A stretch of DNA of 64,000 nucleotides. Source: Chloroflexota bacterium. Lineage in GTDB: Bacteria > Chloroflexota > Dehalococcoidia > Lucifugimonadales > UBA3495. Under the pieces are notes generated by a model, which saw nothing but the letters and a program-made list of their open reading frames with translations, had not been told where the DNA came from and searched no databases. The stretch lies in assembly GCA_026710825.1 (NCBI GenBank), contig JAPOQH010000098.1, positions 1 to 64,000 of the forward strand, in the 5' to 3' direction. Below are positions 24,084 to 34,463 of this stretch, piece after piece; the stretch's first letter is position 1; each line of letters opens with the position of its first letter. A program made the translations under genes and the position numbers.

Positions 24084-24971
24084 TCAATTGAGGGTGGTCA
24101 AAACGATCGCCACGATATACACGACGATGAACGATGGGAGCAGGCTGTCCAGGCGGTCCAGCATGCCCCCGTGCCCCGGGAATATTGCTCCTGAGTCTTT
24201 GACACCGGCCCACCGCTTTACTTTCGATTCCAGAAGATCGCCCGCAGGGGCCACGACACCTAAAATAACACCAGTTGCCACGGCTTGCCAAACTGCCAGA
24301 TTCAAAGGCGTGATCAGCCCCAACGCGGTTACGGCCACCGTCGCCGCCAACAGGCCGCCAATGGTCCCCTCCCAGGTCTTTCCGGGACTGATGGACGGCG
24401 CCATCCGGTGCCTGCCCATCAACCTTCCAACGCCATATGCTCCGGTATCCGCCGCGTACACCCCCAGGATCGCCAGCAGCAGCCACCACAGTCCGAGGTT
24501 CGTGTTCGCTAGTATCGGAATCGCGGCGGATCCAGGCATCTCCTGTTCCAGCCCTCTCAATGCCACCGCGGCCGCCATCGCGCCCCCGACGTACACCGGC
24601 GTTACCCACAACCACGCCGCCGTCGCCACCGGTCTTTGCCCGCGCCACGCTGCGATCATCCACAGGCCCCCAATGATGCTCCCCGCGATGCAGATGCCCA
24701 CCAGCGTCTTGGCGAAATCCAGCGGAGTCGCCGCCAGTTCACCCGCCAGCACCATCGCCGCCGACCACACGCAGCCCAAAAGCGCGGGCGGAGCCTTGTC
24801 GTCGGACGTGTCGCCCTTGGCCACTGCGGCAGGATGCAGTCGGTACGCCTCCCATACCCCAACCACCGCTGCCGCCACGGCCAGGGCGGTGAGCCAAGGA
24901 GGACCCGACCAGATCGCCGCCAGGATGATGGGGACTGCGACCAGGGCGGTCAAAACCCTGTGAAGCAACAA
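24084..24971 (-). CDS. cdsA: Phosphatidate cytidylyltransferase CdsA
   Basis: Makes CDP-diacylglycerol from phosphatidate and CTP in the inner membrane. About eight membrane helices and the CdsA signature near the C-terminus, ESKVKRWAGVKDSGAIFPGH followed by GGMLDRLDSLL. Start is uncertain: the typical N-terminus (LLHRVLTALVAVPIIL) begins at a TTG at 24971 with GGAGAGG 9 nt upstream, just after the uppS stop; ATGs at 25004 and 25043 would overlap uppS by 29-68 nt. Confidence 0.94.
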   Translation of the reverse strand: MLLHRVLTALVAVPIILAAIWSGPPWLTALAVAAAVVGVWEAYRLHPAAVAKGDTSDDKAPPALLGCVWSAAMVLAGELAATPLDFAKTLVGICIAGSIIGGLWMIAAWRGQRPVATAAWLWVTPVYVGGAMAAAVALRGLEQEMPGSAAIPILANTNLGLWWLLLAILGVYAADTGAYGVGRLMGRHRMAPSISPGKTWEGTIGGLLAATVAVTALGLITPLNLAVWQAVATGVILGVVAPAGDLLESKVKRWAGVKDSGAIFPGHGGMLDRLDSLLPSFIVVYIVAIVLTTLN

Positions 24972-24975
24972 AGGC

Positions 24976-25740
24976 TCAGGCCTCTCCGTGACCGGAATGC
25001 CCATCCAGGGCGCCGAATCTCCGTTGGCGTTGGCGGTAAGCATCCAGGGCTTGGTCCAGTTCCTGTTCGCCCAGGTCAGGCCACAGCACCGGCGTATGGT
25101 AATACTCGCTGTAGGCGGCCTGCCACAGCAGGAAGTTGCTGAGGCGCTGCTCTCCCCCGGTGCGGATGATCAGATCCGGGTCGGGACACTCCTTGGTGTA
25201 CAGGTAACGGCTGAACAGTCCTTCGTCAATATCACCCGGCGAAACGCCGTCCGCAATGATGCCCCGCACGGCGTGCAAAATCTCGTCCCGACCGCCGTAG
25301 TTGAACGCCACGTTGAGCGTGAGGCGGTTGTTGTCTTTGGTAACCTGCTCTGCGGTCGCAATCGCGTCCTGCAACGCCGCATCCAGGGGTTTCGGATCAC
25401 CCAGGTGGACCAGGCGCACGCCCGCCTCGTGCAATTCCCTGGTTTGAGGCCCGATTTCCTCCGCCAGGATCGACATCAGCGCGTCCACTTCGGCGCTCGG
25501 CCGTCGCCAGTTCTCCGTTGAAAAGGCGTACAGCGTGACCACGGAAACACCGCGCGCTCCCAGCGCCCTCACTACTTGTTGGATTTTGGCGACCCCGCGG
25601 CGGTGGCCCGCCTCTCGCGGTAGCTTTCTGCCCGCAGCCCATCGCCCGTTGCCATCCATGATGATGGCAATATGCTGCGGTATCGATTCATTCCGTCCGG
25701 TTGTGCCGGACTGGTGTGGCTTGCGGTTTGGCGTCGACAA
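24976..25740 (-). CDS. uppS: Undecaprenyl diphosphate synthase (cis-prenyltransferase)
   Basis: A 254-aa Z-type prenyltransferase for the cell-wall lipid carrier. Motifs: HIAIIMDGNGRWA (catalytic Asp), GHRRGVAKIQQVV, TLYAFSTENWRRP, FNYGGRDEI and PDLIIRTGGEQRLSNFLLWQ followed by YSEYYHTPVLWPD. The only in-frame start before the conserved part is TTG at 25740. Between frr and cdsA as in many bacteria. Confidence 0.96.
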   Translation of the reverse strand: MSTPNRKPHQSGTTGRNESIPQHIAIIMDGNGRWAAGRKLPREAGHRRGVAKIQQVVRALGARGVSVVTLYAFSTENWRRPSAEVDALMSILAEEIGPQTRELHEAGVRLVHLGDPKPLDAALQDAIATAEQVTKDNNRLTLNVAFNYGGRDEILHAVRGIIADGVSPGDIDEGLFSRYLYTKECPDPDLIIRTGGEQRLSNFLLWQAAYSEYYHTPVLWPDLGEQELDQALDAYRQRQRRFGALDGHSGHGEA

Positions 25741-25776
25741 GGAGGAAGGAGCGCGGATGATGCGTGAGCGGCCGGA

Positions 25777-27160
<1,384 letters not shown>

Positions 27161-27224
27161 CTACGGATGGGAGTCCTGGCGTCGTGGCATTCCCTGGGAA
27201 AGTCGCTTGGCTGCTCCCAGTGAA

Positions 27225-27731
27225 TTATTCGCCCAGCGCGAGCCTTGTGAACTGGACGATGCGCACGTTTTCGCCGGTCTGCGCGGCGGTTTCGCGCACC
27301 AGGTCAGCCAGCGTCTTCGAGCCATCCTTGATGAAAGGTTGCTGCAAAAGGCACACCTGCGCCGCCGGTCGCTCATCGTCCTCAGGGAGGTCATCTTCGC
27401 TCAGGTACAACGGCGACATGGCCGCGACTTGCATCGCAATGTCATGAGCCAGCGCGCGAAATTCTTCGGTGCGCGCCACGAAGTCGGTCTCGCAACCCAG
27501 TTGCACCATCGCGCCCACCCGGCCCCCGGTGTGGATGTAAGATTCGATCAACCCCTGCGAGGTTTCACGGTCCGCGCGCTTGGCTGCCTGCTCGAAACCC
27601 TTCTGTCGCAGGGCCTCAGCGGCGCGTGTCAGGTCGCCTTCGGTATCCTCAAGCGCCTTCTTGCAATCGCTGACGCCGGCTCCGGTCTGATCGCGAAGTG
27701 ATTTGATAAGTTCAACGGTAACCGCAGGCAA
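27225..27731 (-). CDS. tsf: Elongation factor Ts (short form)
   Basis: Nucleotide exchange factor for EF-Tu. N-terminal module ELIKSLRDQTGAGVSDCKKA is diagnostic, followed by EALRQKGFEQAAKRADRETS, IESYIHTGGRVGAMVQLGCE and TDFVARTEEFRALAHDIAMQ. At about 168 aa it lacks the repeated core subdomain and coiled coil of E. coli EF-Ts (283 aa); short forms of this kind are known in Thermus and several other phyla, so it is not a truncation. Start: the second TTG (27731) has GGAGG 8 nt upstream; the first TTG (27737) is too close to it. Confidence 0.96.
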   Translation of the reverse strand: MPAVTVELIKSLRDQTGAGVSDCKKALEDTEGDLTRAAEALRQKGFEQAAKRADRETSQGLIESYIHTGGRVGAMVQLGCETDFVARTEEFRALAHDIAMQVAAMSPLYLSEDDLPEDDERPAAQVCLLQQPFIKDGSKTLADLVRETAAQTGENVRIVQFTRLALGE

Positions 27732-27821
27732 GATCAAGGCCTCCTGGCTGCTCGGTGTTTCGGGTTCAGTCAGCGCTGCCGGCGCATCCGTGATCGGGCG
27801 GGAGCCGGCGGTGCCTCGTTG

Positions 27822-28691
27822 TTATTCCAATGGGCGGGCCGACATCATCTGGCCCAGTTCTTCCAGCGTCACGGTCTGCGCAAACCGGGCGGCGTCCTCC
27901 ACCGACTGCTCTTCCTCGGTGGTCGGTTCCGCATCAGCGTGCATCAACGCCTCGCGCTGCGCCTGTCCTTCTTCAATCGCCGCCGCCATTCGGCCGGTGA
28001 TCAGACGGATGGAACGGACTGCGTCGTCGTTGCCGGGCACCGCGTGGGATACCAGGCCAGGGTCGCAATCAGTGTCCACGATCGCGAAGATCGGTATGTT
28101 CAACCGCCGCGCCTCTGCAATGCAGAGGTCCTCTTTGCCGATGTCAATGACGAACAGCGCCGTAGGAAGGCGGTCCATGTTCCGCAGCCCGGTGAAGTAC
28201 TTCTCCAGCTTGTCCAGCGTGTGGGTCAGCCGCACCGTTTCCTTCTTGGGAAGACGGGCCAGGTACCCCGTGTCGCGCTGTTCCTGCAACCGCTTCATGT
28301 GGTCTATGCGCGCCTTGATGGTCTGGAAGTTGGTCAGCGTGCCGCCCAGCCATCGTTGGTTCACATACCACTGCTCGGTCCGCTCGGCCTCGGACGCGAT
28401 GACGTCCTGCGCCTGCTTCTTGGTGCCCACGAACAGCACTTTCCCGCCGTTGGCGGCAACATCCACCATCGCCCGGTACGCGTCGTTGATCAGCCCCATG
28501 GTCTGCTGGAGGTCGATGATGTGGATGCCATTCCGCTGCGTAAATATGTAGCGGCGCATCCTGGGATTCCATCGCCTGGTCTGGTGTCCGAAGTGAACAC
28601 CCGCTTCCAGCAGCGATTTCATCGTGATCGGTTCCATAGCGGTCGCCGAACCCGGCTCGGTGGTTGCCGGGCGCTCCGGGGCTTGTACCAT
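27822..28691 (-). CDS. rpsB: 30S ribosomal protein S2
   Basis: S2 of 289 aa: [67 protein letters not shown] and [20 protein letters not shown] are the family signatures. A C-terminal acidic tail ([18 protein letters not shown]) is typical of longer S2 proteins. ATG at 28691 with GGACAG upstream and a good promoter at 28736-28764. First gene of the rpsB-tsf-pyrH-frr-uppS-cdsA-dxr-rseP cluster. Confidence 0.97.
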   Translation of the reverse strand: MVQAPERPATTEPGSATAMEPITMKSLLEAGVHFGHQTRRWNPRMRRYIFTQRNGIHIIDLQQTMGLINDAYRAMVDVAANGGKVLFVGTKKQAQDVIASEAERTEQWYVNQRWLGGTLTNFQTIKARIDHMKRLQEQRDTGYLARLPKKETVRLTHTLDKLEKYFTGLRNMDRLPTALFVIDIGKEDLCIAEARRLNIPIFAIVDTDCDPGLVSHAVPGNDDAVRSIRLITGRMAAAIEEGQAQREALMHADAEPTTEEEQSVEDAARFAQTVTLEELGQMMSARPLE

Positions 28692-28735
28692 AAGCTGTCC
28701 TGCCTTTCCTATTCGTAGTCGATTCAGCGTCGCCA

Positions 28736-28764
28736 AGTATAGCATAGGCCCCAAACACGGGCAA
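28736..28764 (-). promoter_or_regulatory. Sigma70-type promoter of the rpsB-tsf cluster
   Basis: Minus strand: TTGCCC (28764-28759), 17-nt spacer, TATACT (28741-28736). The start would be near 28729, leaving a leader of about 38 nt before the rpsB ATG. Confidence 0.65.
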
Positions 28765-28908
28765 ACCGACGCGAACCGCCATCCTGTGTCCGGATTCGGG
28801 GATCGCGTCGTCCATCGCGACGGCCCTCGTGCTCCTGTGCGCAACGCGTATAACGCCGTGGTCGCTCTATTCTGCAAATTGTTCGTTTCCACTGGGAGGT
28901 TCCGGCAA

Positions 28909-30114
28909 ATGTCCTTGGTGCTCACCAACGCCAATCTGATCGACGCTGTCACCCAGGGCGTCACCGCCGACGCCACGGTCACCATCGAGGACGACCGCAT
29001 CGCGGAAATCGCCAGCCGCGCATCCGCGGACCGTTTATCCACCGCTCAGGTTATCGACCTCCGCGGCGCATTCCTTCTGCCGGGTCTATGGGACGTGCAC
29101 ATTCACCCCGAGTACCCTGTACCGCCCGGCACCACCACTGCCCAGGAAACCGCCAACTTCGGTCGCGCGCTATCCCTGGCGTTGACCGAGGCCGGCGTGA
29201 CCGGCGTGCGTTGCGGCGGCGCGGCCCACTTCATGGACGTGGCATGGAAGCGCGTCTTCGACGCCGGCGATGTTCCCGGACCTCGCGTGTTCGCCTGCGG
29301 CCATTTCCTGACCACCACCGGCGGCCACTTCCTCACCTCCGGCCAGGCCCGCGAGTGCGACGGCCCGTACGGATTCGTCCAGGCCATCCGCGAGCAGATC
29401 AAGAACGGCGTCGACCACATCAAGCTCAACCTCACCGGCGGCATCATGGGCCCCGACTGGGATCGCCATTGGCATTCTTTCCTGCTCGAGGACGAGTTGG
29501 CCGCCGCCTTCGCCATCTGTCGCCAGCGCGAATTCCCCGTGATGGCGCACGCCGCCAATCCGGACGCCGTGAAATCCGCGCTGCGCCTCGGCGCCCACAC
29601 CGTCGAGCACGGCTACATCATGGACGAGGAGTGCATCGGCACCCTGTCCGAATCACCGACCTGGTATGTGCCCACTCTTGCGATATCCCACCTCACCGAA
29701 GGGCAGGCCCAGAACGACTACGAGCGGGATTGGCTCGCCCAGCGCAACATCGCCGCCGATTTGCAGTGCCGCGCCGATGCCGCCGCTGACGAGCATGCCC
29801 ACTGGTTCAAGCGCGCCCTCGACTCCGGCGCAAAGATGGCCTTGGGCTCAGACATTCGACCGCTCAAGGACGCCGCCCTCCTGGAAATGGGCCTGTGGGT
29901 ACGCGACGGCGCCACCACCTGGCAGACCATTCAAGCCGCAACCCGCAACGCCGCCGAGCTATGCGGTGTGGGCGATCAGCTCGGCACCGTCGAAGCCGGC
30001 AAACTAGCCGACCTGATCGTCGTCGCCGAAAACCCGCTGGATGACATCAACAACCTGCGCCAGCTCCAACTCGTAATCAAAAACGGCCGCATCGTCTCCG
30101 ACAAACGGGGGTGA
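28909..30114 (+). CDS. Amidohydrolase-superfamily enzyme (imidazolonepropionase/prolidase-like)
   Basis: A 401-aa metal-dependent hydrolase: N-terminal beta sandwich strand [12 protein letters not shown], metal motif H64-x-H66 in [13 protein letters not shown], bridging Lys in [10 protein letters not shown], His in VMAHAANPD and VEHGYIMDE, and catalytic Asp in ALGSDIRPL; the sandwich closes with [20 protein letters not shown]. It would open a cyclic amide or peptide-like bond. GGGAGGT precedes the ATG. Divergent from rpsB, convergent with the nuclease gene. Substrate unknown. Confidence 0.88.
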   Translation: MSLVLTNANLIDAVTQGVTADATVTIEDDRIAEIASRASADRLSTAQVIDLRGAFLLPGLWDVHIHPEYPVPPGTTTAQETANFGRALSLALTEAGVTGVRCGGAAHFMDVAWKRVFDAGDVPGPRVFACGHFLTTTGGHFLTSGQARECDGPYGFVQAIREQIKNGVDHIKLNLTGGIMGPDWDRHWHSFLLEDELAAAFAICRQREFPVMAHAANPDAVKSALRLGAHTVEHGYIMDEECIGTLSESPTWYVPTLAISHLTEGQAQNDYERDWLAQRNIAADLQCRADAAADEHAHWFKRALDSGAKMALGSDIRPLKDAALLEMGLWVRDGATTWQTIQAATRNAAELCGVGDQLGTVEAGKLADLIVVAENPLDDINNLRQLQLVIKNGRIVSDKRG

Positions 30115-30134
30115 ATTTGTCCTGATCCTCGTTT

Positions 30135-31310
30135 CTACGTGGGCAGGATTCCAGTGGCCTCCCTGTAGGCTTCACCAATAGCGGCCAAGATTGCATCCCA
30201 ATCGTGTTTCTTAACGGTCAATCTCCGGTAGCGATTTTTCAGCACATCGGCACCAATCAATTGCTCAATATGGGGCCGTGACTTAGGTGCTGCATTGGCC
30301 AGTTCGGGCAGAAAAGCTATCTCTCCCCCGTACTCTTTGCCTTTGTACTCCAGGATGTTGGTGAAGGTTACCAGCGCGTTGTCACGGCCCGGCACCATTA
30401 GATTGATAGTGAAATTTTTTCCCTTGACAGTAGTTGACAATTCAGCGGTCTTATTTGTCTCCATAGCCTTCGCGGCTTGATAGAGCAACGCCAACCCCGG
30501 CCGGAACGTCTCTGACACGGACTCAATGCTTTCTTGGAATGCGTCAGCTCCTTGGCGGGTTAGTGTCTCCGTTGAACCTGCTGACCGGATTCCTTGCTCC
30601 AATCTTTTGCGCTGCATTTGATACTCTGAGGCTTCAGGCAACGGGATTACCACGTTTGCTTCAATTAATATCTCCTTATAGTTGCGGTGCGGTTGCAGCC
30701 GAACGCATTTGATTTCTTGGCCCCCCTCTCTAAGCCAGGAATCGTTCAGCCACAGAACGCACGTGGTCAATTCCTTGCCAAAGTCCTCTGAAACCAGGAT
30801 GATGCGGGGAATTTCGGTATGGATCACAGGGTCGTTTCCGTCTGTACCTCCATATTGCTCTCGAAGGGTGTTTCGGGCATCGTTTTCTTCAACGGGGCCG
30901 CGGTCTGGTTCCTTGGTCGCCCGATCTTTGAGGTATTTCTGATGGGCCTCCGCCACATCATCCAAGCTCATGTTGGCGACCATTGCAGCGTAGCGAATCG
31001 CCTGCAAGTCCATTTGCTCGCCAGTGTAGCCTCGTTTTAGCTCAATCACGACCAAGCGGCCTGCGTCGTCCAGGCCCAGCAGGTCGATTCGACGTTTGAC
31101 ATCCTGCCAGTTGCCGAATTCCTCAGCGATTATTAGTAACCCATCCTCCAGCACTTCTGGCCGGTCGCGCAGCATACGCCGTAACGCGCTTTCCCAAACC
31201 ACTTCTTCGCCTAACGACGTCGTATCAATCTTGACCAGCTTTTTGTTATTGTCTTCAATTTTGTAGATAGCCACAATCTCGTCCCCGTATTGTGTCGAGC
31301 GGCGACTCAT
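30135..31310 (-). CDS. NucS/DUF91-like PD-(D/E)XK nuclease-domain protein
   Basis: About 391 aa. The N-terminal domain has a PD-(D/E)XK core: RRIDLLGLDD (D76) followed by RLVVIELKRG (E90, K92), preceded by LLIIAEEFGNW, as in the C-terminal domain of NucS/EndoMS and DUF91 proteins. The nuclease is at the front here, and the NucS N-terminal DNA-binding domain is missing. The rest (residues about 170-390) is a domain I do not recognise, with FTNILEYKGKEYGGEIAFLP. Start taken at the ATG at 31310; upstream in-frame codons would overlap the cyclase gene. Lower GC than neighbours, so it may be acquired. Role may be repair or defence. Confidence 0.6.
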   Translation of the reverse strand: MSRRSTQYGDEIVAIYKIEDNNKKLVKIDTTSLGEEVVWESALRRMLRDRPEVLEDGLLIIAEEFGNWQDVKRRIDLLGLDDAGRLVVIELKRGYTGEQMDLQAIRYAAMVANMSLDDVAEAHQKYLKDRATKEPDRGPVEENDARNTLREQYGGTDGNDPVIHTEIPRIILVSEDFGKELTTCVLWLNDSWLREGGQEIKCVRLQPHRNYKEILIEANVVIPLPEASEYQMQRKRLEQGIRSAGSTETLTRQGADAFQESIESVSETFRPGLALLYQAAKAMETNKTAELSTTVKGKNFTINLMVPGRDNALVTFTNILEYKGKEYGGEIAFLPELANAAPKSRPHIEQLIGADVLKNRYRRLTVKKHDWDAILAAIGEAYREATGILPT

Positions 31311-31336
31311 CAGAGCCGCCGCCCACACCGATACCC

Positions 31337-32257
31337 CTACAAAATCGCCACCGGATTCACGGGCGACCCGGTGCCGCCCACCACGCGCAGCGGGTTGATC
31401 GTCAGCATGAACTCCCAACGCCCGGCTTCGGCGCAAGCCTCGGCCAGCGGCTGCAGCAGCGCGTTGTCCAGCAGGCCAATCCCGTAGGCGAAAATGCTAC
31501 CGTGCACCGACCACGGCAGGTCGTACCCGTTCGGCGTGTGGTCCATCATGTCCCACACCAGCACGCAGCAGTCGCTCTGCCGGATGAACTTCAGCGTGGA
31601 TGCGTGCAGGCCCGGTCGCAGCGTCGCGTCGCTGCCCCATAGCGGGTTGCCGTCGGCGTTCCACTTCTCGCGCCCGCCATACACCACCAGCGCGTCCCCC
31701 GGCTCCATCTGTATGCCCTGCGCGTCGCAGACTTCCTGCAACTCCCACCCATGGATCGGCGTTTCCTGCGTGACGTAGTCGGTGCCGCGATACCGCGGCA
31801 CATCCAGCAGCACGCCCCGCGTGATGATGCCTTCCTTCCACTGGTCGACTGCCCCGTACTTGGCGCCGTCAAACTGGATCATCTCGTTGGGGTCCTTGCC
31901 GTTCCACATCCCGTTGTGGTCCCAAACGTGGCACAGCGCGTCCAGGTGAGTCGTGGCCGTGCCGTGATACGAGATGCCGTAGTAGTCAGTGGACATCCCG
32001 CCGCCCGGCTCTCGCGGACCCTTGCGCATGTAGTGGATTGCCGGCGTTGGGTTGTTCGGAGCCGGCGTAACCGGAAACTCACGGCTTAACGAAATGGCCT
32101 GTCCGCTCTTGACCAACCCGGCCGCGCGCAACCGCTTGGCGTCGTCAACCATGTTGACCGCGCCCTTCTGGTCATCAGGACCCCAGCGGCCCCAGTTGAC
32201 GTCATCTCTCAGGTAGCCAAGGACTTCTTCCCTGCTGGGCTCTTGTCGCGTGGTCAT
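31337..32257 (-). CDS. Cyclase-family metal hydrolase (kynurenine formamidase-like)
   Basis: A 306-aa cyclase/dehydrase-family protein: metal motif H98-GTATT-H104-L-D106 (HxGTHxD with Ala for the last family Gly-Thr pattern) followed by HVWDHNGMWNG, then RGVLLDVPRYRG, LQEVCDAQGIQMEPGDALVV and DCCVLVWDMMDHTPNGYDLP with WSVHGSIFAYGIGLLD. Such enzymes hydrolyse N-formyl or cyclic substrates using Zn or Mn. GGAGGGAC precedes the ATG at 32257. Confidence 0.85.
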   Translation of the reverse strand: MTTRQEPSREEVLGYLRDDVNWGRWGPDDQKGAVNMVDDAKRLRAAGLVKSGQAISLSREFPVTPAPNNPTPAIHYMRKGPREPGGGMSTDYYGISYHGTATTHLDALCHVWDHNGMWNGKDPNEMIQFDGAKYGAVDQWKEGIITRGVLLDVPRYRGTDYVTQETPIHGWELQEVCDAQGIQMEPGDALVVYGGREKWNADGNPLWGSDATLRPGLHASTLKFIRQSDCCVLVWDMMDHTPNGYDLPWSVHGSIFAYGIGLLDNALLQPLAEACAEAGRWEFMLTINPLRVVGGTGSPVNPVAIL

Positions 32258-32343
32258 ATGCGTCCCTCCAGCGCAGGTAGCGCTCGCCGCAAGATTGCCA
32301 CGCGACTCCCGTAATGGCAAGTATCCAACCCTAACGCGCGCTG

Positions 32344-32805
32344 TCAATCACTGCTGATTGTGACCTCTCCGGAAAGCCCGTCATAGTGGAGAACCAAATC
32401 CCTGAGGAATTCACGTCCCAGGATAGCGCGGTGAAGCTGTCCACCCGCTGCTAATCTAACACCGGTGAACCGGCCGTTTATAGTTCGTTCCAATCCGGGA
32501 ATGTGGATTTGGGCCAGATAAATGTCAACGAAATGTGGACCCGCAGAGCCTACGATTTCCGAATCGTTATCGATGACGGGTAAGCGGAGTCCGACCGCCA
32601 AATCGGCATCGATGCAGTTAGCGCTAGCTCCGGTATCCACTAACGCCGGGAACAAGTCCGGCGACAGGTCAGGCCCGAACCCAACGAACTCGTCAAACCC
32701 CGGGTCAAAACCGATCTGGACTGGTACGGTAGGTCCAACGTCAACTAGGAGTGGGCGTCGTTCTGGACCGGGTACATCGGGGAATCCACAGTCAACTGTC
32801 GGCAT
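32344..32805 (-). CDS. Retropepsin-like aspartic protease-fold protein
   Basis: A 153-aa protein with the single-domain aspartic protease signature FPALVDTGASANCID (D57-T-G-A-S) and the later hydrophobic-hydrophobic-Gly block RAILGREFLRD, as in bacterial clan AA proteins that act as dimers. Its start overlaps the end of the upstream small gene by 14 nt, so the pair is translated together. No signal peptide. Similar two-gene units occur in many genomes; their job is unknown. Confidence 0.75.
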   Translation of the reverse strand: MPTVDCGFPDVPGPERRPLLVDVGPTVPVQIGFDPGFDEFVGFGPDLSPDLFPALVDTGASANCIDADLAVGLRLPVIDNDSEIVGSAGPHFVDIYLAQIHIPGLERTINGRFTGVRLAAGGQLHRAILGREFLRDLVLHYDGLSGEVTISSD

Positions 32806-33121
32806 GCGATTGCCAATGGCGCTTGATGTGGTCCTGCCAATTAGTCGGAGCTACCTGCCGGATCAAATACGGACCCCTGCCGAAGCGCTTTCTCGCCTCG
32901 CGAGCGGCATCGCTAAATTCCGGATACACCCCTATTAACTCGGAACCTCGTACCACAGCCCATTCGTTGGCGTACATGGATTCCAACTTGGGTCGCATAC
33001 TTTCATATGCTTCCATTTCAGTTTTCAGCACTACGTGGGCCACGGAGGGCGCTGGCTGATATTTCATAACCATGACTCCGCCTACGAAGTGGGCCGGATT
33101 CCTACGGTGCTCATTCGACAT
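32792..33121 (-). CDS. Small DUF5678-like protein paired with the retropepsin-like gene
   Basis: About 109 aa. The segment YANEWAVVRGSELIGVYPEF followed by DAAREARKRFGRGPYLIRQV has the pattern of the small DUF5678 family (W-V-A-...-G-...-Y-...-A-...-P-Y-L-I). AGGA lies 7 nt before the ATG at 33121; internal ATGs at about 33073 and 33067 are alternatives. It overlaps the next gene by 14 nt. Gene pairs of this sort often encode a short protein with a partner protease-fold protein; whether this is a toxin-antitoxin-like unit is speculation. Confidence 0.6.
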   Translation of the reverse strand: MSNEHRRNPAHFVGGVMVMKYQPAPSVAHVVLKTEMEAYESMRPKLESMYANEWAVVRGSELIGVYPEFSDAAREARKRFGRGPYLIRQVAPTNWQDHIKRHWQSHADS

Positions 33122-33159
33122 CCTACTCGAATCATACCACGCTGCTCTCAGACGCCCCT

Positions 33160-33837
33160 CTAGCCTTCGTCGTGCCAACGCCAGCCGTGGTAGTTCGCCT
33201 CCCAGAAGAGATACTCGTACCGCAGTGTCGTCCGGAAGATGCGCTCAAGATTCGCGGCCTTGGCGGCGTTCGATCGGGCTCCTGCGTCGTTCAGCCTCTC
33301 AGTGAACCATGCCACCACGTCGGATAGCACCGCCGGACTGTGAATGTCGATCCAACCCTGGTACACCGCGTTGTTCGGCTCCGCGCCGGACTCTATCAAC
33401 CTCGTCGCCCAATCGAGATACGTTCCCTCCGTAACGTAGAACAGCGCCACCAGGTCGTCGATGTCGCCTTCCAATGCGGTGCGGACCATGAAATCGCCAA
33501 AACCCTGCGTTACCGGGTTGGCCACGGTCGTGTGATATTCCTCCGCAGTTACGCCCAGGTCGTGAAACCCGTTCAGGAACAGGTCATTTTCGGCAGAAAG
33601 GAAGTTGGACAAAAAACCGTTGAGCACTTTGCCCGCCTCATAGTCGGGCGCCGCCTTCGCAATCGCGATCGAGGTTAGCTTCACCAGGTCCGAGCAGAAC
33701 ACGTAATCCTGGCGAAAATAGTTGCGGAACTTGGCGATGTCCAGACTCCCGTCGCCCATCTCCATCACGAACGGATGAGTGACCATTGTCTCCCATTGGT
33801 CGTGATACTTCGCCCTCAAATCGTCTGTGAAAGCCAT
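33160..33837 (-). CDS. TenA/THI-4 family protein without the usual Cys
   Basis: A 225-aa all-helical TenA-family protein: HPFVMEMGDGSLDIAKFRNY and FRQDYVFCSDLVKLTSIAIA at the substrate pocket (Asp of RQDY), FLNGFHDLGVTAEEY and the C-terminal TLRYEYLFWEANYHG with the catalytic Glu region. The active-site Cys that classical thiaminase II has in L-P-C-.-W.Y is replaced (VALFYVTEGTYLDWA), which points to the TenA_E-type subgroup or to another role in amine salvage. GGAGGA precedes the ATG. Confidence 0.85.
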   Translation of the reverse strand: MAFTDDLRAKYHDQWETMVTHPFVMEMGDGSLDIAKFRNYFRQDYVFCSDLVKLTSIAIAKAAPDYEAGKVLNGFLSNFLSAENDLFLNGFHDLGVTAEEYHTTVANPVTQGFGDFMVRTALEGDIDDLVALFYVTEGTYLDWATRLIESGAEPNNAVYQGWIDIHSPAVLSDVVAWFTERLNDAGARSNAAKAANLERIFRTTLRYEYLFWEANYHGWRWHDEG

Positions 33838-33855
33838 CTGTGTCCTCCGCTAAAT

Positions 33856-33945
33856 CACCCCCTCTCCCTCATCGGGGACCTCGGGGGTGTGGATAACATC
33901 CGTAACGGTTCCTCCCCCAAATAGGAGAGTGTTACGGAGAGGGTG
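33856..33945. repeat. REP-like palindromic intergenic element
   Basis: Nested inverted repeats: CACCCCC (33856-33862) with GGGGGTG (33883-33889), and CCGTAAC (33900-33906) with GTTACGG (33931-33937), flanked by CTCTCC and GGAGAGGG. The same CCCTCTCC...GGAGAGGG theme recurs at 47099-47134. Fills most of the 168-nt gap between the TenA and CoxG genes. Confidence 0.55.
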
Positions 33946-34005
33946 GAAATCTCTCAATCAAGCCCGGCGCTGCTGTCGCTCTGACCGTGCCTGGAGCCAC
34001 CGGAT

Positions 34006-34440
34006 TTACACCGATTCGGCCAGGCACCCGAAGAATCGGTCCAGCATCCCCTTCGCCACCGATCCCATCATCCGCTGTCCGACCCGTGCCACGGCCCCGC
34101 CGACCTGCGTGTCTGAGTCGACGTGCACGATGGTTCCGCCGTCCCCCGACGGGGTCAGCGTCACCGTCGACGTCCCATTCGCGAAGCCAAGGTTGCCCGA
34201 ACCCTCGACGGTCATGGTGTACGAATTGGGCGGATCCAGATCGGACAGCGCCACCGTGGCCGTGTAGGTTCCGCTCACCGGCCCCACCCGCACTGTCGCC
34301 ACCGCTCGGTAGCGATCGGGACCATCCGATTCGATGCCGCGACACCCCGGGATGCAGCCCGCCAGCACGTCGGGATTCATCAGCGCGTCCCAAACCGCTT
34401 GCGGGGGCTTGGGGAAGGTGTAATCGCCGGAAAGTTCCAT
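34006..34440 (-). CDS. SRPBCC/CoxG-family protein
   Basis: A 144-aa START/SRPBCC-fold protein of the CoxG (carbon monoxide dehydrogenase subunit G) type: YTFPKPPQAVWDALMNPDVL, AGCIPGCRGIESDGPDRYRA, VGPVSGTYTATVALSDLDPP and TQVGGAVARVGQRMMGSVAK. CoxG proteins bind lipids or quinones and help molybdenum hydroxylases work; no hydroxylase genes are near. It is 23 nt downstream of the carbamoylase gene. Confidence 0.88.
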   Translation of the reverse strand: MELSGDYTFPKPPQAVWDALMNPDVLAGCIPGCRGIESDGPDRYRAVATVRVGPVSGTYTATVALSDLDPPNSYTMTVEGSGNLGFANGTSTVTLTPSGDGGTIVHVDSDTQVGGAVARVGQRMMGSVAKGMLDRFFGCLAESV

Positions 34441-34463
34441 GATGCCGCGATTATAGCAGTTGA

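Noticed and set aside
27225-27731. EF-Ts seemed truncated.
   Set aside because: The short form is known in Thermus and other phyla, and the conserved N-terminal module is intact.
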